The translations under genes were made by a program, and so were the position numbers. A stretch of DNA of 64,000 nucleotides from Sphingomonas crusticola. GTDB lineage: Bacteria; Pseudomonadota; Alphaproteobacteria; Sphingomonadales; Sphingomonadaceae. Of this stretch, positions 51,237 through 59,504 are shown piece by piece. Location of the stretch: contig NZ_QTJP01000001.1 of assembly GCF_003391115.1 (NCBI RefSeq), positions 868,001 through 932,000 of the forward strand, given 5' to 3'. The notes under the pieces were generated by a model that was given only the letters and a program-made list of their open reading frames with translations, was not told the DNA's origin and made no database searches. Positions within the stretch are counted from its first letter, which is position 1, and each line of letters starts with the position of its first letter.

Positions 51237-51588
51237 CGTCTCGCTCCTTCGCCTTTAGATTTTCGACCACTTTGTCCAAGGCATCGAACCGCGCCGTCCA
51301 CAGCGCGCGCTGCCGCGCGATCCAGTCCGATTCCGCCTCCAGCCCGGCCACGCCGAGCCTGCAGGTCCGCACGCGCCCGACCTTCTCGGTCGTGACCAGC
51401 CCCACCTGCTCCAGCACGCCGACATGCTTCTTCATGCCGGTGAGCGTCATGTGGAAGGTCGCGGCGAGATCGCTGATCGAGGCATCCGCCCGCGCAAGCT
51501 GCTCCAGCACGCCACGCCGCGTCGCATCGGAAAGCGCGCCGAACGAGGCATCGAGCCGGGCATTTGCAAACTGAACCATTTGGTTCAC
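51220..51588 (-). CDS. ArsR-family transcriptional regulator
   Basis: A 122-residue winged-helix regulator: FGALSDATRRGVLEQLARAD, then LAATFHMTLTGMKKHVGVLE (recognition helix), then VGRVRTCRLGVAGLEAESDW. The usual metal-binding cysteine box (ELCVCDL) of metal-sensing ArsRs is absent, so it belongs to the branch paired with SRPBCC genes. Start is GTG 51588 or ATG 51579; a 16-bp perfect palindrome spans both, so the protein probably blocks its own synthesis. Confidence 0.9.
   Translation of the reverse strand: MNQMVQFANARLDASFGALSDATRRGVLEQLARADASISDLAATFHMTLTGMKKHVGVLEQVGLVTTEKVGRVRTCRLGVAGLEAESDWIARQRALWTARFDALDKVVENLKAKERDDGSDK
51572..51587. promoter_or_regulatory. ArsR operator over the start codon
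   Basis: TGAACCATTTGGTTCA is a 16-bp palindrome with perfect 7-bp arms and a two-base centre. It overlaps both candidate start codons of the ArsR gene. ArsR proteins paired with SRPBCC genes commonly have an AACCA..TGGTT operator near their own start. Confidence 0.72.
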
Positions 51589-51698
51589 TGTTTAGAATGC
51601 GGAGTTTGCAATCGTCAAGTCCGTCTGATGGCGCGCGACCACGTGCCTGCCGGCTGCCTAGTCTTGCCGTCGCCAATGCGACCATGCACCATGCCGGC

Positions 51699-52037
51699 AT
51701 GACCAAATATCTCATCTCCTTTCCCAGCGAAGCGATGGTGCTGACCGACGCGGAATTCCCGGTCGTCGTGGCCGAGGCCCATGCCGTGATCGAGGACGCC
51801 AGGGCCGCCGGCGTCTACGTCTTCGGCGGCGGTATCGAGGAGAAGGTCGATCCTGTATTGGTCGCCGCCGACGGATCGGTCTCGCCCGAAATCTATCCGG
51901 GCAGCCGGCTCAGAGGCGGCTTCACCGTGCTGGAATTGCCCACCCGCGCGGAGGCCATTCTCTGGGCCAGCAAGATCGCCGCCGCCTGCCGCTGCGCGCA
52001 GGAATTGCGCGAATTCATGTATGATCCGGCCGGTTAG
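51699..52037 (+). CDS. YCII-domain (DGPF-type) protein
   Basis: A 112-residue protein of the YciI-like superfamily: MTKYLISFPSEAMVLTDAEF, EAHAVIEDARAAGVYVFGGG, then FTVLELPTRAEAILWASKIA and a Cys-containing AACRCAQELREFMYDP tail. The fold is a ferredoxin-like dimer with an active-site His/Asp pair of uncertain chemistry. These genes often sit by sigma factors of the ECF group, but none is here. ATG 51699 is preferred to 51684 because it gives the family start. Confidence 0.8.
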   Translation: MTKYLISFPSEAMVLTDAEFPVVVAEAHAVIEDARAAGVYVFGGGIEEKVDPVLVAADGSVSPEIYPGSRLRGGFTVLELPTRAEAILWASKIAAACRCAQELREFMYDPAG

Positions 52038-52440
52038 CGCCCGGCTGGCCCTTCCCACATTCGATCACGCCTGGCGGAAACTTAGCCGCGCCCGCAAGCT
52101 TGCCAAAGCGGAACAAATCGTGTACGCGTTGGCGTATGGTCATAGCGTACGCCCGCCGGGGCGACGCATTGGCCTTCGGTACGCCGTTCGGCTCTTTCTC
52201 ATGTTTGATAATTTACGGCAGGCTCCCGGTCGACGACGATAGCCGACCTGCCGCGCGTGCGCCGCCGCTGGCGCTATTGGCGCTGTCGAGGCGTCGCATC
52301 ATCAAGTTCGTTTCTGGTGTTTTTTTATTTTGCCCCTCCGCAGGACTGCTTGCGCGTTGGGTCGGCTGTCCAGCTCTCGCCCGATCGAGGCCGGCTTGCG
52401 CCCGGTCGCCATCCGCGCGGCGATCCGCTAGGACGCCGAC
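52038..52440. other. Intergenic stretch without a convincing gene
   Basis: Several short open frames occur but none has a ribosome binding site or a plausible protein; one of 73 codons starting at 52021 overlaps the YCII gene. A poly-T run (52318-52331) lies near the middle, unusual here. The base composition is slightly less GC-rich than average. I see no repeat or RNA gene. Confidence 0.5.
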
Positions 52441-52599
52441 ATGGCCGAACCATCGATCAAGGAATTGCAGGGCGAGCGTAACCGGCTGTGGGCCGAGGCG
52501 CGGCTCAAGGGTCTGCCCGTGGGCACCCCGATCCGCGACCGCATCGCCGAGCTCGACGCGCTGATCCGCGACCGCAAGGCGGCCAGCGACAAGAGATAG
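52441..52599 (+). CDS. Small protein (52 residues)
   Basis: A 52-residue protein MAEPSIKELQGERNRLW, then GLPVGTPIRDRIAELDALIR and a basic end KAASDKR. The sequence is highly charged and probably forms a helical hairpin. The only support is the good codon use, a weak aggac before the start, and the amphipathic pattern. I do not recognise it. Confidence 0.5.
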   Translation: MAEPSIKELQGERNRLWAEARLKGLPVGTPIRDRIAELDALIRDRKAASDKR

Positions 52600-52756
52600 A
52601 ACCGAAATGGCCGCTACTGATGCAGGTCAGTAGGCCGCCACTACGAACAGGCGTATGAATGGTTCCATCGGCGCCGACTCACTACGCAGGCATGGTGTCG
52701 AGACAGCGGGCTGTGTCAGCGCAGGGCTGCCGCTTGTAGGGCATAGGAGCGTGACA

Positions 52757-52930
52757 ATGTTCGCGCGCAACGACGACCAGAATTATTTTCTCGAACGTGA
52801 ACGCCAGGCGCGGGCGATGGCTGCGAGCACGACCGATCCTGCCGTGCATTCCATCCACCTGCGTTTCGCCGAGGCTTATGCCCGCCGCGCCCGTGCCGAG
52901 GCTACGCGCGACAGCCAGGTCGCGGCCTGA
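52757..52930 (+). CDS. Small conserved alphaproteobacterial protein (57 residues)
   Basis: A 57-residue protein from ATG 52757 with aggagc upstream. It contains YFLERERQARAMAAS, then PAVHSIHLRFAEAYARRA, a pattern that recurs in short proteins of sphingomonads. It is highly charged and helical. The role is unknown; the family pattern makes it more credible than a chance open frame. Confidence 0.7.
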   Translation: MFARNDDQNYFLERERQARAMAASTTDPAVHSIHLRFAEAYARRARAEATRDSQVAA

Positions 52931-52960
52931 CTCCACGGGCCGCGCTCCACACCGGCGGGG

Positions 52961-53398
52961 CTATTTCGCAGCGCAGAGCTTGCCGGTCTTGGCACAGAAG
53001 GCCGCCACGGCTTCGGCTTTGAGATCAACCTCGCCGAGAATCTCCATTCCTTCGATCATGACCTGCGCCATCGCCGCGCGATAGTGGACGGCGGCGGGCG
53101 ATCGTTGGAAGGCCGCAATCTTGCGCAAGTCCTCGATACTCAACGCCGCGGCATAACCATGCCCCAGCGCGTCGAATAATTTATCCATCGCCCGCTGCGC
53201 GGTATCCCGCGCAATGCCGCGCAGCGTGATCCGGTCGGGATCGCTTAGTTCCGGATGCTCGGAGATCAGCTCCTCGGCCTGCTGGCGCGCCAGCAACGGC
53301 AGGATCCCCGACGCCGGCCCCATCCGCACCACCTGCGCCCCCAACGCCTTGGCCTCGGCCGAGGGCATTGCGGCGGCAAGAGCGATCGCGATCAGCAT
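52961..53398 (-). CDS. Secreted DUF2059-like protein
   Basis: A 145-residue protein from ATG 53398 (ggagaaaaagtat upstream). A short signal peptide (MLIAIALAAAMPSAEA) is followed by a helical chain: ARDTAQRAMDKLFDALGHG, DLRKIAAFQRSPAAVHYRAA, which matches the DUF2059 core (helix pair with F..P.g..Y). The end carries two cysteines (AAFCAKTGKLCAAK), likely a disulfide in the periplasm. Function unknown. It stands alone between a small gene and the YdeI-like gene. Confidence 0.75.
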   Translation of the reverse strand: MLIAIALAAAMPSAEAKALGAQVVRMGPASGILPLLARQQAEELISEHPELSDPDRITLRGIARDTAQRAMDKLFDALGHGYAAALSIEDLRKIAAFQRSPAAVHYRAAMAQVMIEGMEILGEVDLKAEAVAAFCAKTGKLCAAK

Positions 53399-53524
53399 AT
53401 ACTTTTTCTCCTTCAGGCCCCCAGCCAGCGCGGGAGTCTCCGACGGTTTCGGTTCTTTTTTGGCGGATGAACAGAAAGACTTGCTCCGCCCGGACGAGGA
53501 CGGCCGCACGATCTGCCGCGGGGC

Positions 53525-54121
53525 TTAGCCGCGCTGATATTTCCAATGACGCGGCTTGCCCTCGGCGATCCATTCCACCGCCTGCGCGACCCGCGACGCG
53601 CGTGTCTCGGGCCGCTTGGCCTCGCCGATCCACTCGCAATAATCGCGGCGGTTGCTGGGTGAGAAGCCGTCGAAGACGGCCTGAGCGGCGGGCGCCGCCG
53701 CTAGCGCCGCGCGCAATTCGTCCGGTACCGGTAGGTCGGGACGCGGCGCGGGCTTGGCCCGCATCGGCTTGCCTGCCTCGATCGCTGCCGTCGCCTCCTG
53801 GATAGCGCGCCGCAACTCGGCCTCGTCGGGCAGGTCGGCGAGGCTGGTCAGCTTCCCGAACTGGCCCATCCCCTCCTGGTCGCGGCTGGTCGCGCCACCC
53901 GTCTCCCCCATCCGCCACAAGACGAGCGAGGCATGGGCCTTGAACGCGCCCAGCGCGGCGAACATCCGCCCCTTATGCTCGAAGAACGGCCGGCTCCACT
54001 TGATCGTCTCGGTCACGTCCGGACAGGCATCGTGGATCGCGGCGCGCAGATGATCCAGGATCGGGCGCGCGAACGGCTGGGCGGCGGCGATATAGGCGTC
54101 GATCCGGGGATCGCGCGTCAT
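53525..54121 (-). CDS. YdeI/OmpD-associated family protein (DUF1801 plus OmdA domains)
   Basis: A 198-residue protein. The N-terminal half (ILDHLRAAIHDACPDVTETI, then WSRPFFEHKGRMFAAL) is a DUF1801-type fold, and the C-terminal part (PVPDELRAALAAAPAAQAVF, then FSPSNRRDYCEWIGEAKRPE) is the YdeI bacteriocin-protection/OmdA domain. Relatives are linked to resistance to cationic peptides in some bacteria, an interesting but untested echo of the peptide cassette 10 kb away. Its start shares a base with the stop of the upstream complex I gene. Confidence 0.85.
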   Translation of the reverse strand: MTRDPRIDAYIAAAQPFARPILDHLRAAIHDACPDVTETIKWSRPFFEHKGRMFAALGAFKAHASLVLWRMGETGGATSRDQEGMGQFGKLTSLADLPDEAELRRAIQEATAAIEAGKPMRAKPAPRPDLPVPDELRAALAAAPAAQAVFDGFSPSNRRDYCEWIGEAKRPETRASRVAQAVEWIAEGKPRHWKYQRG

Positions 54122-54420
54122 CAGAACAGATCGGGGCCTTTGAAATTGTCCGAATAGGTCTGAATCTTGAGCGGGCGCTCCACCTGGCCGACCGTGACAT
54201 GATAGGCCAGGCCATGCTTCTCGGCATAGGCTTTGGCCGCGTCGAGCGTCGCGAAGCCCAGCTGCACCTGCTCGCGCGTGTCGCCCGATCCGGCCCAGCC
54301 GGTCAGCGGATCGGCGCGCTTGGCCTCCGCCGGCTCATATTCGAGGATCCACTGCCCCTCGTGGGCGCGGCCCGATTGCATGCTGCTCTTGATGCGCTGA
54401 CGGATGCGGGCGTGTGCCAT
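54121..54420 (-). CDS. NADH dehydrogenase accessory subunit (NDUFS4-like)
   Basis: A 99-residue ETC complex I subunit conserved-region protein, related to mitochondrial NDUFS4. Landmarks are ARIRQRIKSSMQSGRAHEGQ, then WILEYEPAEAKRADPLTGWA and AKAYAEKHGLAYHVT, ending YSDNFKGPDLF. In alphaproteobacteria it is a peripheral arm subunit stabilising the NADH module. It is not in the nuo operon here. It shares one base with the downstream YdeI-like gene (TGATG). Confidence 0.9.
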   Translation of the reverse strand: MAHARIRQRIKSSMQSGRAHEGQWILEYEPAEAKRADPLTGWAGSGDTREQVQLGFATLDAAKAYAEKHGLAYHVTVGQVERPLKIQTYSDNFKGPDLF

Positions 54421-54480
54421 GTTGCTGCGATACCGTGGCCGCCGAACGGGTCAAGGGCCTAGCCTGCCGTCATCTTCACC

Positions 54481-54591
54481 CGTCGTCCCGGCGAAGGCTG
54501 GGATTCATATCCGCACCACAAGCGACGCCGCTCGGGAACGCGATATACCAAGCCGCGCTAGCCATGGGCCCCAGCCTCCGCTGGGCGACGG
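54481..54591. repeat. Palindromic intergenic repeat, family 3
   Basis: cgtcgtcccggcgaaggctggga at the left is nearly complementary to tcccagcctccgctgggcgacgg at the right, reading across about 110 bases. It has the form of the well-known sphingomonad intergenic repeats, and its ends resemble copy B at 45258 (ggcgaaggc versus cctccgccggg). It lies between two divergently read promoters' ends. Confidence 0.6.
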
Positions 54592-54619
54592 CTAAAATCC
54601 ATCCGCCCCCCCCACCGGC

Positions 54620-55762
54620 TCACCCGATGACATGCGGCACGAACCGGGCGGTGTTGCCCGTGATCAGCCCGTCCTCGCGGATGCCCATCCCCGCCGGGGC
54701 GCCGTCCACGATCCAGCTGCCCACCACCGGGTAGCAGCCGGGTGCGGTCTCGGGCAGCTCGTACAGCGCCTGATAGATCGTGCGGCTATCGTCATAGGCG
54801 CCCGAGCTCGCCGCGATCATCTTGGCGTCGCGGTGGATCACCACATTGGCGCCCTCGCGCGACAAGGCCGGCTTGGTCACCACATCGCCGCCGAGCGGGC
54901 TGTAGCTCGCCGGCAGCAAATTGGGATGATCGGGGAACATCGACCACAGCACGGGCAGGATCGCCTTGTTGCTCCAGATCATCTTCCAGATCGGCTCGAT
55001 CCAGATCGTCCGGTCGAGGCTCGTAAGAAGATTGCGGCCGAACTGCTCGCTGGTCAGCCATTCCCACGGATATAGCTTGAAGATCGTCGTCATGACCTGC
55101 TCGTCCAGGTCGAGGAACACGCCGTTGGCGCGATCCCAGCCGATATCGTCGATCGCGATCGCCTTGGTCTTCAGGCCCGCTTCCTCCGCCGTGTCGCGCA
55201 GGTAGGCTACCGTCACCATATCCTCGCCGACGGCGTCGGCCACGTGGGTGAAGTGAACCTGCCGGTCCGGCACGAGCGTGCGCAGGTCCGCCCATTTGCC
55301 GACCAGCCGTCCGTGCAGGCTGTTGAACTGGTCGCTGCGGGGCAGAACCTCCTGCTTCCAGTCCCACTGGATCACCGAAGCTTCCAGCAGCGAGGTCGGC
55401 GTGTCGCAATTGAACTCGAACAGCTTGGGCGGGCCCTTGCCGCTATAGCCGAGGTCGAACCGCCCGAAATTCAGCGCCGGCGGTTCCTCCTGCCAGGCCT
55501 GCCGTATCGCGTCGTGGCAATATTCCGGGATGCCGAACACAGCGAGTGCCTTGGGGTCGTCGATCACCGCCTGCCCCGCCGCCAGGAACAGGCGGTAAAG
55601 CTCGGCCGTCGCGCCCTCGATCAGGTCCACCTCGATCCGATCAAAGCGGTAGAACGTGCCCTCGTCCCAATAAGGCACACCGCCGGCCGTGTGCCAGACC
55701 AGACCCCGCGCCTCGACTTTATCCTGCCAGTCGGGCCGCGGCGCGACCGTGTCGCGGATCAC
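54620..55762 (-). CDS. YgiC-like glutathionylspermidine synthase-family protein
   Basis: A 380-residue ATP-grasp protein related to the C-terminal ligase domain of glutathionylspermidine synthetase. It has the segments FEFNCDTPTSLLEASVIQWD and, in the C-terminal half, DRTIWIEPIWKMIWSNKAIL and PLGGDVVTKPALSREGANV. GTG 55762 overlaps the stop of the lipoprotein gene (GTGA). The YgiB-YgiC pair is conserved in many bacteria; in E. coli the role is unsettled and true glutathionylspermidine formation is not shown. A polyamine- or peptide-ligation role at the envelope is possible. Confidence 0.85.
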   Translation of the reverse strand: MIRDTVAPRPDWQDKVEARGLVWHTAGGVPYWDEGTFYRFDRIEVDLIEGATAELYRLFLAAGQAVIDDPKALAVFGIPEYCHDAIRQAWQEEPPALNFGRFDLGYSGKGPPKLFEFNCDTPTSLLEASVIQWDWKQEVLPRSDQFNSLHGRLVGKWADLRTLVPDRQVHFTHVADAVGEDMVTVAYLRDTAEEAGLKTKAIAIDDIGWDRANGVFLDLDEQVMTTIFKLYPWEWLTSEQFGRNLLTSLDRTIWIEPIWKMIWSNKAILPVLWSMFPDHPNLLPASYSPLGGDVVTKPALSREGANVVIHRDAKMIAASSGAYDDSRTIYQALYELPETAPGCYPVVGSWIVDGAPAGMGIREDGLITGNTARFVPHVIG

Positions 55763-56136
55763 TCGCCAAAGCTGCCGAAGCTGCGCGCCGAAGACCCGAA
55801 CCCGCCGCGCGCGACCGCCGCGCTACGCGTCATCGCGGTCCTGACCGGCGCGTGGAAATAGGTCGCCCCCGCCGTCCGCGTGAAGGAGCCCCCCGCGACC
55901 CGCTCGCCATAATAAGGCACCACACTGTTGCGGCCGAGATAATACCACAGGAAGGCCGTGCCGACGCTGCCGACATGATGCGTCTGGCACTGTGCGTCGG
56001 GCACGCGGGTGCCGTTGCGGTCGGTGCAGATCGCCGTGTCCTGCTCGGCAGTCCAATGGTCGACCGGCTGATCGCATGCCGCCAGCGTGATCGCCGACGC
56101 CGCGGCCAGGGTCAGGTTGAGATGGATCGTCTTCAT
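55759..56136 (-). CDS. YgiB-like DUF1190 lipoprotein
   Basis: A 125-residue lipoprotein from ATG 56136. The signal ends in the lipobox ITLAAC, so Cys is lipidated. The mature part has two further cysteines (AICTDRNGTR and AQCQTHH), a Tyr-rich segment (AFLWYYLGRNSVVPYY) and a Ser/Gly-rich tail (GFGSSARSFGSFG), all as in DUF1190/YgiB. It overlaps the YgiC-like gene by four bases. An outer-membrane or periplasmic partner of the ligase is likely. Confidence 0.83.
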   Translation of the reverse strand: MKTIHLNLTLAAASAITLAACDQPVDHWTAEQDTAICTDRNGTRVPDAQCQTHHVGSVGTAFLWYYLGRNSVVPYYGERVAGGSFTRTAGATYFHAPVRTAMTRSAAVARGGFGSSARSFGSFGE

Positions 56137-56225
56137 GGGGTCCCCGGGAATCGCTTCAAGCATAGAGGCGGCGCCAAATCGGGCAACGATTTCACGAAGT
56201 AAGCCCCTGCCCTGGAAAGGAAGGA

Positions 56226-58664
56226 CTAAGATCGCCCGCTCGCCCGTTTCGTTCTCAGCGTCGGATCGGCCTGCGTCGGGTCGTCCGGCCAGGGATGGCG
56301 CGGGTAGCGCCCGCGCATCTCCTTCGCGACCGCCGCCCAGCTCCCTTTCCAGAAGCCTGGCAGGTCGCGCGTCGTCTGGATCGGGCGGCCGGCCGGCGAG
56401 GTGAGCCGCAGCACCAGCGGGGTCCCCCCGATCATCGGATGTGTCGCCAGCCCGAACAGGGCCTGCACCCGCAGCTCGACCGCGGGGCCGCCCTCGGCGC
56501 CATAATCGATCGCATGCGTCGTCCCCAGCGGCGATGTGAAATGCGCCGGCGCCTGGGCGTCGATCGCCTGCTTGCCCTCCCAGCCGATCAGGTTTTCCAG
56601 CGCCTGGAATAGGGCGGCGCTCGCGATGTCGGCCAGCTTGCGCTTACCCTCGACCAAAGCCGGGAGCCATTCGTCCAGGCGGGCGATGAGAGCTTCGTCC
56701 GACAGATCCGCCCCGCCGACATACGCGGCACGCCGACGCAGCGCCCGGGCGGCATCCGACCACAGCAGCCGTTCCAAGCCATGCGCCCGTACGCCTTCCA
56801 CCAAAGCGGCCGCAATGTCCGCCGGATCGGCATTGCTATCCGGCCCGGACGACAGCCGGATCGCGCCCAGCCGCCGCTCGCGCGTGGCGGTGACGCCGCC
56901 GGTCGCCGGATCGAACGTCACCATATGGCGTGTCTGGATCCGTTCGCCGAACAGCCCCTCGACCTCCGCCTGCTCGATCGACGCCGCCGACAGGATGCGC
57001 GCGCTCGCCGCCGAGCCCTGCGTCTCCGCCACCGCCAGCCATTCCGCCCGCGCCAGCGACGAAGCCGGGTCGAGCCGGAAGCCGCGCCCGCCGGTCGCGA
57101 TCCAGTCCGCGCCATCCGCACCGCGCCGTTTCGCCACCCGGTCCGGAAAGGCCAAGGCGACGCACGCGCCCACCGGGCGCAGGTCTCCGTCGTTGGGCCC
57201 ACCCTTGCCCGACGCCATTTTCTCCCAGCGCTGCGCCAGCCCGCGCGCCGCCTCCGCCCGGCGCCCGCTCTCGCTGCGCCAGCGCCGCAGCCGCGTCTCC
57301 AGATCGGGATCGTTGCCGCCGCCCAGGCCCTGCTCCGACAGCAACACCGCCACCTCGGCCGCCGTCCGTCCCCAACCATGCTCGCCCGCAGCGACCAGCA
57401 TATGGCCAAGCCGCGGGCTTACCGGCAGGCTCGCCACCTTACGGCCATGTGCGGTCGGCCGCCCTTCCCCGTCGACCAGCCGGAACGCCGTCAGCCGCCG
57501 CCGCGCCTCCGCCACGGCCGGCGCGCTTGGCGGGTCGATCCAGCGCAATTGGACGGGGTCGCTCACCCCCCAAATCGCGCACGCCATCACCAGCCCGGAC
57601 AGGTCGGCCTCTGCGATCTCCGGCGGATCGAACGGCGCCAGCCCCGCCGTCGCGGCCTCCTCCCACAGCCGATAGACCGTGCCCGGCGCCTGGCGTCCGG
57701 CGCGGCCCGCGCGCTGCGTCGCCGCCGCCTGGCTGACGCGCTCGGTCGACAGCCGCGTCACGCCCGCGGCACGGTCGTAGCGCGGCCGCCGCGCCAGCCC
57801 CGAATCCACCACGGTCGAGACCCCGTCCAGCGTCAGACTGGTCTCGGCGATGGCGGTGGCGAGGACCAGCTTGCGCTTGCCCGGTGGTTCGGCGCGGATC
57901 GCCGCCCGCTGTGCGCCCGGATCTAGCGACCCATGCAGGCGGTGGAGCATGACCTCAGGGGGAAGCCCGGCGAGCCGCTCGGCGGTGCGTTCGATCTCGG
58001 CCACGCCCGGCAGGAAGGCCAGTAGGCCGCCCGTTGTCTCCACCAGCGCGCGCCGCACCGCCGCCGCCATATCGTCCTCGATCCTTTGCTCGCGCCGACC
58101 GAGATAGACATGTTCGATCGGGAACGAGCGCCCCGCGCTCTCGATAACCGGCGCTCCACCCAGCAAGGCCGCGAAGCGTTCGCCTGCCAACGTCGCCGAC
58201 ATCGCCACCAGCCGCAGATCAGGCCGCAGCCCCCCTTGCACGTCCAGCGCCAGCGCCAGCCCGAAATCGCCGTCGAGGCTGCGCTCATGGACCTCATCAA
58301 ACAACACCGCGCTGATCCCGGCCAGTTCGGGATCGGCCTGTACCATCGCCACGAAGATGCCCTGTGTCACCACCAGCAGCCGTGTCGCCGCGGACTGGCG
58401 GCTGTCGAGCCGCGTCGCATAGCCAATTCGCCCACCGATCGGCTCGCCGGCCATTTCCGCGATCCGCTCCGCCGCCGCGCGCGCCGCAATCCGCCGCGGC
58501 GACAGCAGCAGCACGCGCCCCGTGCACCAGGACTGATCGAGCAAGGCGGGCGCCACTGCGGTCGTCTTGCCCGCACCCGGCGGCGCGACCAGCACTGCGC
58601 CGGTTCCCTCCGCCAGCGCAGCGAGCAGGTAGGGCAGTACGGCATGGATAGGAAGATCGGTCAC
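56226..58664 (-). CDS. hrpB: ATP-dependent helicase HrpB
   Basis: An 812-residue DExH-box helicase. Walker A is APPGAGKTT, the DEVH box is LFDEVHERSLDGDF, motif III SATLAG, and motif VI TQRAGRAGRQ. The helicase-associated domains follow and the last 150 residues are the HrpB C-terminal domain (FTSPLGTTHAIDYG, then GTPLVLRLTSPAGRPIQTTR). Its role in bacterial RNA metabolism is not well defined. ATG 58664 is divergent from the thymidine kinase gene across a repeat. Confidence 0.95.
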   Translation of the reverse strand: MTDLPIHAVLPYLLAALAEGTGAVLVAPPGAGKTTAVAPALLDQSWCTGRVLLLSPRRIAARAAAERIAEMAGEPIGGRIGYATRLDSRQSAATRLLVVTQGIFVAMVQADPELAGISAVLFDEVHERSLDGDFGLALALDVQGGLRPDLRLVAMSATLAGERFAALLGGAPVIESAGRSFPIEHVYLGRREQRIEDDMAAAVRRALVETTGGLLAFLPGVAEIERTAERLAGLPPEVMLHRLHGSLDPGAQRAAIRAEPPGKRKLVLATAIAETSLTLDGVSTVVDSGLARRPRYDRAAGVTRLSTERVSQAAATQRAGRAGRQAPGTVYRLWEEAATAGLAPFDPPEIAEADLSGLVMACAIWGVSDPVQLRWIDPPSAPAVAEARRRLTAFRLVDGEGRPTAHGRKVASLPVSPRLGHMLVAAGEHGWGRTAAEVAVLLSEQGLGGGNDPDLETRLRRWRSESGRRAEAARGLAQRWEKMASGKGGPNDGDLRPVGACVALAFPDRVAKRRGADGADWIATGGRGFRLDPASSLARAEWLAVAETQGSAASARILSAASIEQAEVEGLFGERIQTRHMVTFDPATGGVTATRERRLGAIRLSSGPDSNADPADIAAALVEGVRAHGLERLLWSDAARALRRRAAYVGGADLSDEALIARLDEWLPALVEGKRKLADIASAALFQALENLIGWEGKQAIDAQAPAHFTSPLGTTHAIDYGAEGGPAVELRVQALFGLATHPMIGGTPLVLRLTSPAGRPIQTTRDLPGFWKGSWAAVAKEMRGRYPRHPWPDDPTQADPTLRTKRASGRS

Positions 58665-58695
58665 GCGATTGGCTTAGCGCCGCCCCGCCTGCTTC

Positions 58696-58786
58696 GTCAT
58701 GCTGAACTTGTTTCGAGCATCCATCATGTCCCAGGCACGGCTGTAAGCGAGATGGGTAGACCCTGAGACAAGTTCAGGGTGACGGT
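58696..58786. repeat. Palindromic intergenic repeat, family 4
   Basis: gtcatgctgaacttgtttc at the left pairs with gagacaagttcagggtgacgg at the right, spanning 91 bases. This is one of the common genome-wide repeats of sphingomonads. It separates the divergent hrpB and tdk genes. Confidence 0.7.
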
Positions 58787-58845
58787 AATGGCCTTGCGAA
58801 AGCCGGCTTCAAACCCGCCGCGCTATCCGCCATAGCCTTCATGCA

Positions 58846-59448
58846 ATGGCCAAGCTCTATTTCTACTACGCCTCGATGAATGCGGGGAAATCGACGACCC
58901 TGCTTCAGGCCGACTTCAATTATCGCGAGCGCGGCATGGCGACGATGCTGTGGACCGCCGCGATCGATGACCGCTTCCGCGCCGGCACGATCACCTCGCG
59001 TATCGGGCTGGAAGCCGCCGCCAACCTGTTCGCGACAGAGACCGATCTCGGCGCCGACATCCTTGCACAGCATAAGCTCACGCCGCTCAGTTGCGTGCTG
59101 GTCGACGAGGCGCAATTCCTGTCGCGCGAGCAGGTGTTCCAGCTTGCCGGCATCTGCGATCAGGTCGGCATCCCGGTGCTGGCGTACGGCCTGCGCACCG
59201 ATTTCCAGGCCGAATTGTTCGAAGGCAGCAAATGGCTGCTCGCGCTCGCCGACAGCTTGCACGAGATCAAGGCGGTGTGCGGCTGCGGCCGCAAGGCGAC
59301 CATGAACCTGCGTGTCGACGCGTCTGGCCGGGCCGCGCGCGAGGGCGCGCAGACCGAGATTGGCGGCAATGACCGTTACGTCGCCATGTGTCGCCGCCAT
59401 TTCATGGCGGCTATGCGCGACGGAGTGCTTCCCGAGTTTGAGGGCTAG
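58846..59448 (+). CDS. tdk: Thymidine kinase (type II)
   Basis: It phosphorylates thymidine with ATP to dTMP for the salvage of nucleosides. At 200 residues it is of family length. The P-loop is MNAGKST, followed by the Asp-containing segment VLVDEAQFLSREQV and the lasso Tyr region. A zinc site of the form C-x-C...C-x2-H is visible: CGCGRKATMNLR followed by CRRHFMA. It is divergent from hrpB across a repeat. Confidence 0.95.
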   Translation: MAKLYFYYASMNAGKSTTLLQADFNYRERGMATMLWTAAIDDRFRAGTITSRIGLEAAANLFATETDLGADILAQHKLTPLSCVLVDEAQFLSREQVFQLAGICDQVGIPVLAYGLRTDFQAELFEGSKWLLALADSLHEIKAVCGCGRKATMNLRVDASGRAAREGAQTEIGGNDRYVAMCRRHFMAAMRDGVLPEFEG

Positions 59449-59504
59449 GCGTCGAAGACAATCACTTCCCCTCAATGACAAGCAAGATCCAGGAGACCTG
59501 CCTC

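Noticed and set aside
52021-52242. A 73-codon open frame after the YCII gene
   Set aside because: It overlaps the YCII stop, has no ribosome binding site and no recognisable pattern.
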